Below, piece after piece: positions 1-7,359 of a stretch of DNA of 20,986 bases. Source of the stretch: Moniliella sp. 'wahieum' (lineage: Eukaryota; Basidiomycota; Moniliellomycetes; Moniliellales; Moniliellaceae); contig RSEE01000187.1 in NCBI GenBank assembly GCA_003971905.1, positions 1 through 20,986 of the forward strand. The letters run 5' to 3'. The notes beneath the pieces were generated by a model. The model saw nothing but the letters and a program-made list of their open reading frames with translations. It had not been told where the DNA came from and did not search any database. The translations under genes were made by a program, and so were the position numbers. Every line of letters begins with the position of its first letter. Position 1 is the stretch's first letter.

Positions 1-153
1 TATCGGTGAGAGGGCTGGGGTCGAGGGTCGAGGCTAGACCGGGTAGACAGAGACATGCTACTGTGGGTCACGGTAGCTAGTAGGTAGCCACAGACGGTCG
101 TTTTGCTTTTTTTCGTCTATACTTGTGCCAGACCAACAGTGACCGGACCACGT

Positions 154-258
154 GGAGTAGTGACGCAGCGGTTAGCGTGTGAGATTGCAATTGTGCCCCA
201 CGCCTGTGTGGGCAGGTGCTTCATCTTGAAGTCGTTGGTTCAAGTCCGACCTACTCCT
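154..258 (+). tRNA. tRNA-Cys (GCA) with a 32-nt intron
   Basis: The cloverleaf can be folded by eye. The acceptor stem GGAGTAG (154-160) pairs perfectly with CTACTCC (251-257). The D stem ACGC/GCGT is 163-166 with 175-178. The anticodon stem is 180-184 with 224-228 and includes two wobble pairs. The T arm is GTTGG-TTCAAGT-CCGAC (234-250). The anticodon GCA lies at 187-189, after TT and before A. The discriminator base is T258, the identity base known for tRNA-Cys. The intron 191-222 follows position 37, the canonical eukaryotic site, and can form a GCCC/GGGC hairpin. The mature tRNA is 73 nt before CCA. The internal A box (near 161-177) and B box (237-247, GGTTCAAGTCC) match pol III promoters. 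The element decodes UGC/UGU codons. An intron in tRNA-Cys is unusual among well-studied yeasts but plausible in basidiomycetes. Confidence 0.93.
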
Positions 259-261
259 GTC

Positions 262-268
262 TTTTTTT
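262..268 (+). terminator. RNA polymerase III terminator (T7)
   Basis: A run of seven T residues begins four bases after the discriminator base of the tRNA-Cys gene. This is the standard pol III stop signal and it supports the tRNA call and its strand. Confidence 0.9.
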
Positions 269-485
269 CTGTTTGACGGGCCGAGCGGGAGGGAATGTGG
301 AGCAGGAGGGAATGTAGAGCAGGAGGTCACGTGGGTCGTGTGACGGTGAGATTGAGATGTGAGATGGATGAGCAGATGCTGGCAGCTGCTGGATGCGGAA
401 TGGGTGGGGTGCTACTTCGGGTATATACGCAAGGGGTGCGCGTGGCTGGCATGCCCAAGTGCAAGGGGGGCTGCGAGGAGCACAG

Positions 486-526
486 CCAGCACAGGCCAGC
501 ACAGGCCAGCACAGGCCAGCACAGGC
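486..526. repeat. 10-bp tandem repeat, four copies
   Basis: The unit CCAGCACAGG is repeated four times without mismatch (486-525). It lies in the spacer between the tRNA and the mucin gene. Confidence 0.9.
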
Positions 527-560
527 TCGGATTGTGCGTCGGCAGGCGGAGTGTGTGTCG

Positions 561-688
561 CATGTCACATGTCACATGTCACCCCGCCGCCGCCATGCCG
601 TATGCAGAAACCATCATCGATCATGCGTCGTTTGTCGCCACGCACCCTGCCGCTGTGGTGTCACATGTCACATGTCACATGTCACATG
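561..688. repeat. Two blocks of TCACATG heptamer repeats
   Basis: Block one is 561-582 (about three units) and block two is 661-688 (four exact units). The unit contains CACATG, an E-box-like sequence, and overlaps into ACATGT palindromes. The two blocks are about 80 bp apart, so they may have arisen by duplication or independent slippage. Confidence 0.85.
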
Positions 689-1216
689 CCCCACGTCACC
701 TGTCAGACGCATGTCAGGGCAGCCCGCAGGCCACACTTCCTGCCCGCGCACCTGCGCTGTGCCCTGTGGTGCCATGCCCATGACCAGCAGCTCCACCCGG
801 CCGCACGGCACGGCGCCAGCCGCCCCTGCCGGCGGGTGATCTGCAGCTGCCATGTTCACACTGCCGACGTTCCGAGCTGCCGCATGCGTCATGCATGTCA
901 TGCTTCATGCTTCATGTCAAGCTTTATGCACTCCGCTCAGCACGCCCCCCCGCAGAACCATCCATGCACGGCGCCTGTCACGGCCTGTGCCCAGCAGGTG
1001 CTGTCTGCCCAGCCGGCACGCCCACACCCCCACCACCCACACCGCCCCATCCCACCACCACCACCCCCCACACCACCTCCTCCTCCCCTCATCCACGCTC
1101 CCTGCCGCGCGCTTGCGCCTCCACGATCCTTACGCCTCCCACCCCCCCCCGAGCCCAGCGGCTGCGACGCCTCTCCCTGTCCTCGCCTGCCCTGGTGGTG
1201 TGCGCGCCCAACCACC

Positions 1217-4200
1217 ATGCGTCTCCACCGCCGCCTCCTCGCCCTCCCACTTGCCCTCACCCTCACCCTCACCCTCACCCTCGCCCTCGCCTCGCCCTCC
1301 CTCGCCCTTGCCCGCGACGCCCACGCCCACCAGCTCCCCCTCTCCCCCGTACCTCCTTCCCGCCACCCTCCACTTTCCTGCCCTCCTCCCCGCCCGCCCA
1401 CACGCCCCGCCCTTGCCGCGCGACGCGTCGGACAAGTCGTCGGACGAGTGGTGGGAACACCTCCTCAATAATGCAAGGGTAGCCACCCAATCTGCTGTCT
1501 CCTCCTCTTTTTCTTCTTCTCCTTCTTCTTCTCCTCCTCCCCCTCTCTTCTTCTCTTTCCCCCTCCCCCTCCGCCACGCGCCAGAGTTCTCCGCTCCCAC
1601 ACCCCTCTGTCGACCGTCCCAGCTCCAGCTCTAGCTTCAGCTCCAGCGCGAGCTCCATCTCTAGCTCCATCTCCAGCTCCAGCGACAGTTCCTCATCGAG
1701 CAAGGCACCTACGCAAAGTAAGCCGACGCATTCAAGCTCCGCAACCGTCACCCCGGCCCCGTACCCCTCTGCTTCCTCCGCCTTGTCCTCAAGCGACCCG
1801 TCGAGCTCCTCTTCTCCCTCCCCCTCCTCCTCCACGGATCAGGACTCGTCCGCGTCCGCGTCCACGTCCCCGAGCTGGAGCCCCTCGAGCAGCCCGAGCC
1901 CTGTCCAGCACCGTTCTTCCTCTTCGTCTGACCTGGCAAGTAGTGATAGTTGGACCGTGACCGTGACCGTGACTGCGTCTTCACCTGGATCGACCACGAC
2001 CAGATGGGATCCGTCCAGTTCGACGGTGGTTGCCTCTAGCCCCTCTCCGTACCACTCCCACCACTCCCCGACGGATACCTGGACGGATACCTGGACGGAC
2101 ACCTCGACGGACACCTCGACGGATACCTGGACAGATACTTGGACGGATACCTGGACGGATACTTGGACGGATACCTGGACGGATACTTGGACGTCTGCAC
2201 CTGAGTCTGCTTCGCCCACTTGGTCCAGCCCAACCCCAGTTTCGGCTTCAGCGTCCGCCAGTGCATTTTCTCCTACGCCTTCGAGCACCCGGCACCACCG
2301 TCCGTGGTCCAGTTCGTCCTCAGCGTCAGACTCGGCGTCGGACTCGGACTCAGCCTCGTGGAGCTTGAGCAGTCCCTGGTGGTCTCCTTCACCCCGTCTT
2401 GGAGCCAGCCAAGTTCGGTAGACAGCCCGACGGACGTCTCGTCTGATAGTTCGTGGTGGTCGCCAAGTTCGAGCTGGGAGTGGACGCCGAGTTCGAGCGC
2501 CGAGTGGACGCCCAGTTCCAGCTGGGAGTGGACGCCAAGTTCGACGGAGTGGATGCCAAGTTCAAGCGCCGAGTGGACACCAAGTTCGACGGAATGGATG
2601 CCCAGTTCGAGCTTGGAGTGGACACCGAGTTCGAGCTTGGAGTGGACACCAAGTTCGAGCTTGGAGTGGACGCCAAGTTCAAGCGCGGAAAGTTGGTCTC
2701 CCTCTTCCTCTCCTTACCCCCATCATTACAGTCCGACCACCTCAAGCGACGCGACACCGGTCTCACCCACTTCCTCGGCTGACGGTAGCTCCCCTGGTTC
2801 GTCTAGCTCCCTCGTCTGGGGAAGCAGCTCTAGCGTGGTGTCGGGGTCGGACAGCAGCTCGGTACCGGCTTCTGGCACCAGCTCCGTGTTTGGATCTGGA
2901 TCTGGATCTGGTTCCGGTTCGGGATGGAGCTCGATTTCTGGTTCCAGCTTTGCTTCGGACTCCATCAGCCTAGCCTCGTCCGCCTACCCGGCTTCGAGCG
3001 CGCAATGGTCGGGTGGCAGTGCATCCAAGACGTGGGGCAATTACGGTACGTCGTCTACTTTGTCTTATACGGCAATCTCCTCGGACGCTACCGCGACCTC
3101 TACGTTTACGGATACGGATCCGACGGACTCGTTTTCTGTTGCCGCTTCGGTTCCATCTGCTTCGGGATCGAGTGGGTCCGGGTCCGGGCCCGGGTCCGCA
3201 TCAAGTTTGTCAGAGCCGTCGGCGTCGAATAGCGAGTCGCAAGATTCTGGCAGCAGCTCGGCTACGTCCTCTTTGTCTGCATTGGCCAGCTCCGAGTCCC
3301 AGGGCAGTTCCAGCTCCGAGTCCCAGGGCAGTTCCAGCTCCGAGTCTCAGGGCAGTTCCGGTACCTCGATTCAGTACACCAACTATTACAACTATGCGCC
3401 AAGCAGCGCGCTGCTGCTTCCTACCAGCTCTTCTTTCTCAGGCTCCATCAGCCCCGCCGAATCGAACAGTGGCTACTCGCCTGGCGCCACGGTATCCTAC
3501 TCTTCCTCTGTGGCACCTGCGTCGTCCTCGGCGTTGCCAGCCCCTCTTCCCGCGACGATTGCGCCGATGAACGGTAGTCCGCAACAGCCGATCAACACGA
3601 CCAGCATTTCTCTGCTGTTTAACCAGTCGGTCATGTGGTCCGATGTGGCGGGTCCGAGTGCGGGCGAACTTCCGGCGCAGTTGTTCAGTTTTATGCCTAC
3701 GGTCGTTGCTACGGGTCTGGGCATTTCGCCAGCCCAAGTGATCACGTATGGACTGCAAGCGTACCACGGTAACGGTCAAGTGGACTCGACCAACTGGCAT
3801 TCACAAACGACGTACGAGGCGTACATACCTAAAGGTTTGGTGGCAGCATTGCAAGATGCAGTCAACCATCCTGCCTCGGCCTTGTTCACCAATCAAACGC
3901 ATGGGATCAATGCGCAACTAGCCTCGTTCATCACGCCGGGGTTCAACGTGCTCTCCGGCGCGGGGAACACCAAGTCAGCGCAGCTCAATGCGTCCGGTAC
4001 AGGCAACGGGCACAAGAATACGGTACGGGACGCGTTGATTGGGGTATTTGTACCGCTTGTCGTCCTGCTCGCTGGGGCACTGGTGGGCGTGCTACTATGG
4101 AAAAAGAAAAAGGACGTAAGGGACGCTGCGCTAGCACGGGAGAAACGCGAAACGGACGAACCGGTATGGGGTACCAGCCCGTTACAGCGTCAAGCTACGA

Positions 4201-5040
4201 TACGTTCCATCGGATTGCGCGAAACGTGGGACCCAACGGCTATGGAGGTGTCGACGTCTACGTCAATGGCTATGTCTATGGACCAAGAACCAGGGTCCCC
4301 TGCTTCCCCCGTTTCCCCCGCTTCCCATGTCGCTGCCGCGGGGGGATCGTAAGGACCAGTGCGTCGCACAGCGTACGAGACGGTTCCACTCCTACTCCCA
4401 CGCGCACTTCCGTCTCCTCTCCGTCCTCCCCTCCCCCGCGGGAGCCGGACAAGCGCAAGCGCAAGCGCAAGGACAAAGGGACGTCCAAGTGCGGCAAGAC
4501 AACCCGTTTGCCGAACACACAGCGATCGTGACCACGGGCCAATCTGTGCAATCGCAACGTGCTTCAGTCGCGACGGGCGCAACGGGTGTGACCTGGTCGC
4601 TCACTTCATCTTCTACGACTGAGCAACTTGTGTTCCCGCGCGCTCCTGGCCTCGCACCCATCCCTTCCTCCCCTGCTCTGTCGGGCTTAACCTCCCGCGC
4701 AAGCCAAAGCCACTACTCGATCGGGACCTCCGACGCAGCTAGTGTGCTTACTGAGTCGCAGCGGATCCAAGCTGCCTACCAAGCTCAGGACGAGTACCTT
4801 GCCGAGTACGAGACCGTGCACGAGACCGGGAACGAGAACGAGTATAGAGCCGCACGTGGGTACGACGATCGCCGCGCGTCAGAACGGTCTAGTTCCGACC
4901 CATTTGCTGATCGGTCACTCGCGTCGTTGTCCCTCTCCCACTCGTTGCCCGGACGCGAGGCTGCCGAGGCCCACCGCCCTCCGTCGCACCATGGGTATGG
5001 CGGGTACAATGCTAACCCGTTTTACTCCACTGCGTACTAA
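1217..5040 (+). CDS. MSB2: Msb2-like transmembrane signalling mucin (frame breaks present)
   Basis: This is a putative plasma-membrane sensor of the Msb2 family, which in fungi acts upstream of Cdc42/MAPK and HOG signalling. ATG 1217 has a good context (ACCACCATGC) and opens a signal peptide (MRLHRRLLALPLAL, then LTLT repeats, ending near ALA). A very long Ser/Thr/Trp-rich domain follows. The conserved Msb2-type extracellular domain lies at about 3600-3950 (phrases LFSFMPTVVATGLGIS and VITYGLQAYHG). One membrane helix (about 4032-4100) ends in KKKK. The tail has NPF at 4501-4509 and 5014-5022 and DPF at 4897-4905. Likely introns are 1349-1436 and 1479-1584; both fit in phase, but the frame changes could instead be indels. 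Three further changes behave as single missing bases: the C run at 2392-2395, the G run at 4340-4345 and the GGG at 4478-4480. The total is roughly 1,200 residues. The family is fairly secure; the exon structure is not. Confidence 0.82.
1254..1290 (+). repeat. CCCTCA hexamer repeat coding the signal-peptide core
   Basis: Four CCCTCA units followed by CCCTCG units encode the alternating Leu-Thr/Leu-Ala hydrophobic core of the mucin signal peptide. The length of the signal peptide is therefore set by a slippage-prone repeat. Confidence 0.85.
2071..2190 (+). repeat. 12-bp minisatellite coding ten TDTW/TDTS units
   Basis: Ten in-frame 12-base units near ACGGATACCTGG encode Thr-Asp-Thr-Trp, two of them Thr-Asp-Thr-Ser. 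The region is inside the mucin domain and offers Thr residues for O-mannosylation. Regular spacing of Trp every four residues is unusual for a mucin. Synonymous differences between units (ACC/ACT, CTGG/TTGG) show some age. Confidence 0.9.
2466..2700 (+). repeat. Degenerate EWTPSSS repeats in the mucin domain
   Basis: The forward reading frame gives about ten units close to EWTPSSS, with variants such as EWMPSSS and EWTPSST. The DNA is correspondingly repetitive (units near GAGTGGACGCCAAGTTC). The repeats provide dense Ser/Thr acceptor sites with regular Glu-Trp pairs. Confidence 0.88.
3288..3359 (+). repeat. 24-bp repeat, three copies, coding SSSESQGS
   Basis: Three consecutive 24-base units differ at one position or so (GAGTCCCAG against GAGTCTCAG). 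They encode an eight-residue Ser-rich unit in the stalk of the mucin. The near identity points to recent expansion. Confidence 0.9.
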
Positions 5041-5220
5041 AGCTTAAAAGCGACTAAGGCCGGGCTAAGACTTCACGTCGAATCCCCCACCCCCCCATCC
5101 CAATTCCCAATTTTGGACTGTCTATCGTCACCCCACCCCCCCCGAACCGCCCGTACACGTATGGTACAACGATCGGAACGTGCGCGTGCTGGTTTTGCTG
5201 GTCAGCCACACGCGGTACCT

Positions 5221-5480
5221 TGGTCTTTCTTGTTTCTTTCCTTTCCTTTCCTTTCTTTTCTTTTCCTTTCTTTTCTTCCTTTTTTTGGTTGTCGTTTGGT
5301 TCTGTTGGGTTTTAGCCGGCGCTGGGCGCTACACGCTGGGCGTTGTTTGACTGGAAACGGGCTTGCTTTCGCGTCACGGATCGGTCCCCCCCCCTCTCCT
5401 CCCAGCCCTCCTCCATTTTCCTTTCTCCTTCCCTTCCCTTCTCCTTCCCTTCCCCTTCTCCTTCCCCTTATCCTTATTCT
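5221..5480 (+). repeat. Two long polypyrimidine tracts
   Basis: 5221-5288 is almost purely C and T, with CCTTT/CTTTT repeats. About 5392-5480 is again nearly all C and T, with CCTTCTCCTTCC repeats. Mirror-symmetric pyrimidine tracts of this kind can adopt triplex structures. They lie just downstream of the mucin stop codon and may be within its 3' UTR. Confidence 0.75.
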
Positions 5481-5581
5481 TATTATTATCCTTCCTCTTT
5501 ATGCCCGTGCTCGAACCCCTTAACCAACTCTCCCCACTGCATTTTATTGTCCTTTCCCACCCCGCTCTGGCGCCTTGCACT

Positions 5582-5632
5582 TTGAGTCTTGAGTCTTGAG
5601 TCTTGAGTCTTGAGTTTTGAGCCTTGAGTCTC
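5582..5632. repeat. TTGAGTC heptamer array
   Basis: About seven units of TTGAGTC, some with one substitution, run head to tail. It is one of several 7-bp arrays in the window. Confidence 0.85.
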
Positions 5633-5897
5633 TTATGCTGCCTGGCTGCACCGCGATGTTATATCCTACTCTTTCTTCATTCTACATTCTTCGTTCTTGG
5701 TATTTGTTGCTTAGAGGTACCGGATGACGGGGTTGGGATATGGCTGAGGTACTGGTACCTGGTACCTCTGGTCCGCGGGGTGCTTCCTCCTTGCTTTTGC
5801 TCAGTCGTGGATCGATTCTACGTTCTACCTTACCCTCTCGTGAGACGATGATCGTCCGGAACCTGTGCCTGTGCCAACTCCTCAGCCCACTCCTCAG

Positions 5898-5918
5898 CCA
5901 ACTCCTGTGAGGAGTTGG
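5898..5918. other. Perfect 9-bp hairpin
   Basis: CCAACTCCT and AGGAGTTGG are exact reverse complements separated by GTG. Related ACTCCTCAGCC repeats precede it. It could act at the RNA level near the 3' end of the mucin transcript, but no function is shown. Confidence 0.75.
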
Positions 5919-5978
5919 GAAGGTGGGGGGGATAGCTTGCTTCGTCCCCAGCTTTGATTCGTAACTTAACTGTCCAAA

Positions 5979-6021
5979 CGCCTAATTGCCTAAATGCCTA
6001 AATGCCTAAATGCCTAAATGC
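5979..6021. repeat. TGCCTAAA octamer array
   Basis: About five head-to-tail copies of the 8-bp unit TGCCTAAA, the first two degenerate. Confidence 0.85.
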
Positions 6022-6360
6022 AGAAATGGTTTGCCTTCAATGTTACCTTCTAATATAATGTCTGTCTTTCATCTCGCTTTCCCAACCCCCCCGCGCTCCC
6101 TTTGCTCTTCCTTCCTCCCTTTCGTCCCTCGCTTTCCCTCCCTTGCCCTCATTGCCCGGGATTTTCACCCCTCCCCCCTACTCGTGATTCGGGAAGAACG
6201 AGCGGTACCGTCGTACACTTTATTTCGCACGTCACGCCCACCTTTTACGTTTTTTTAATTGTTTTCTGCCTCTTCTCGCCCCCCCCCTGGTCTTCCTGCA
6301 TTTTGCCGTGTAGCCCCTCGCCCTACGCTTTCCTTTCTTTCTAGAGGCTGGAAATAAAGT

Positions 6361-6395
6361 GGAGAGGGGAAGGGGAGAAGGGGAAGGGGGAAGGG
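6361..6395 (+). other. Putative G-quadruplex motif
   Basis: Five G runs of three to five bases are separated by loops of two to four bases of A or AGAA (GGGGAAGGGGAGAAGGGG and onwards). This satisfies the usual G4 pattern with short loops. It lies in the convergent spacer. Confidence 0.7.
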
Positions 6396-6668
6396 CTCTG
6401 TTCATTGGATCCCTTTGTTTTGCTTGAATTTTGCTGCTCAGTTCAGCGTACTACTTACGTAGTGCATGGTAAGTGGGAAGTGGTGAATGGGGAGTTGGGA
6501 GTGGGGTGTACGTTGGAACGAAGGAGATGGTAGACGTCGCTCGGGTGACTGGGGTACACAGCTAGTTGGGTGTACCTCTGTACTACTAGTAGCGTTGACA
6601 GTATTGGGCTTATATTAGCTTGGTGGTGCGGCAGAGTACTTCAGTCCCGTACGTGTCCCCCGTGTCCC

Positions 6669-6711
6669 ATGTCCCACCAATGTCCCACCAATGTCCCACC
6701 AATGTCCCACC
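6669..6711. repeat. 11-bp repeat (ATGTCCCACCA)
   Basis: Four nearly exact copies of an 11-base unit, preceded by degenerate GTGTCCC copies from about 6652. Confidence 0.85.
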
Positions 6712-6879
6712 CGCTTCTCCCAGGCCGTTCCACCACCCCACTATCATTATAGGCTGCATACCCTCCTACCCTCCAGCCGCTCCACGTCTCCCTTGCCACA
6801 CGACCCAACGGAGGCCGAAGCGAACCAACCAATCAAAATGCATCAACGCCAAAACGAGTGACGATGGTCGGGGGGGCAA

Positions 6880-6950
6880 AACAGGCAACAAAGGCAACAA
6901 GAAGGCAAAACAAGGCAAACGAGGCAAACCGAAACTCCAAGGCAACCGAC
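6880..6950. repeat. Degenerate GGCAAAC/GGCAACA repeat
   Basis: About eight GGCAA cores recur at 7-13 base intervals in an A-rich setting. Copies are imperfect, so this is an older array. Confidence 0.65.
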
Positions 6951-7161
6951 GGGACCAAGGGCGGGGAAAGGTATATATCGATGCCAGGGGGGTCACCACC
7001 ACACAAGTGGACACAGCTTCCACTCAGTACTCAAGCTTCAACCTTCAAGCTTCAACACCATCCCAACCCTACTCCCAGTCCTAATCCCAGTCCCAGTCTC
7101 AATCTGGATTCTACTCAAAGTCGCACTCCTGAGCACGCCCAACCCAACGCAGGAGACAAAC

Positions 7162-7189
7162 CCCAAAGGGGGATACCCAAAGGGGGATA
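7162..7189. repeat. 14-bp direct duplication
   Basis: The unit CCCAAAGGGGGATA occurs twice without a gap. Each copy carries a CCC-AAA-GGG inverted symmetry. Confidence 0.8.
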
Positions 7190-7279
7190 AAAGCGCGCGG
7201 GGGTGAACAAGATGAGAGTCAAGCACCCGTCGGGAAAAGGGAGAGTTATAGACGTAGGGGAAGGGGGGTGTAGACTGAT

Positions 7280-7311
7280 GAGTACCGAGTACTGAGTACT
7301 GAGTACTGAGC
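7280..7311. repeat. GAGTACT heptamer array
   Basis: Four units of GAGTACT, the first degenerate, end about 50 bases from the stop codon of the SNAP-like gene and so probably lie in its 3' UTR. Confidence 0.8.
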
Positions 7312-7359
7312 CTCGAAACTCAAGTAGACTGGCAAGTCGTCCCTCGAAAAACCAAACGC

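Larger units (their letters stand above)
259..1216. other. Intergenic region upstream of the mucin gene, repeat- and C-rich
   Basis: No gene is supported here. The open frames that cross it are composed of short tandem repeats and C-rich sequence and overlap on both strands. It holds a 10-bp repeat (486-526), TCACATG heptamers (561-582 and 661-688), a CATG-rich cluster (883-918) and a long C-rich tract (about 1018-1150) whose complement has many G runs. The last part probably serves as promoter and 5' leader of the mucin gene, since pyrimidine-rich tracts in front of start codons recur in this window. Confidence 0.6.
5041..7359. other. Convergent intergenic spacer, repeat-rich, no supported gene
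   Basis: The mucin gene ends at 5040 on the forward strand and the SNAP-like gene ends at 7360 on the reverse strand, so this 2.3-kb stretch is a 3'-to-3' spacer. The open frames in it are low-complexity pyrimidine or short-repeat translations. It holds long pyrimidine tracts (about 5221-5288 and 5392-5480), a hairpin (5898-5918), a G-quadruplex-like tract (6361-6395) and at least six short tandem repeat arrays. It is large for a convergent spacer in a compact fungal genome. Confidence 0.6.

Noticed and set aside
1..153. Possible gene at the left edge
   Set aside because: No open frame with coding character; a few T runs only. Probably 5' flank of the tRNA.
486..526. CRISPR-like repeat array
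   Set aside because: Units are contiguous with no spacers and the genome is eukaryotic; it is a simple minisatellite.
359..1471. Long forward open frame across the upstream spacer
   Set aside because: It is built from tandem repeats and C-rich sequence. Only its last part, from ATG 1217, has a signal-peptide character and is assigned to the mucin.
4327..5040. A separate 237-residue gene
   Set aside because: Its content (NPF/DPF motifs, acidic and Ser-rich) fits the cytoplasmic tail of the mucin directly upstream; the first 40 residues read like shadow sequence of the neighbouring frame.
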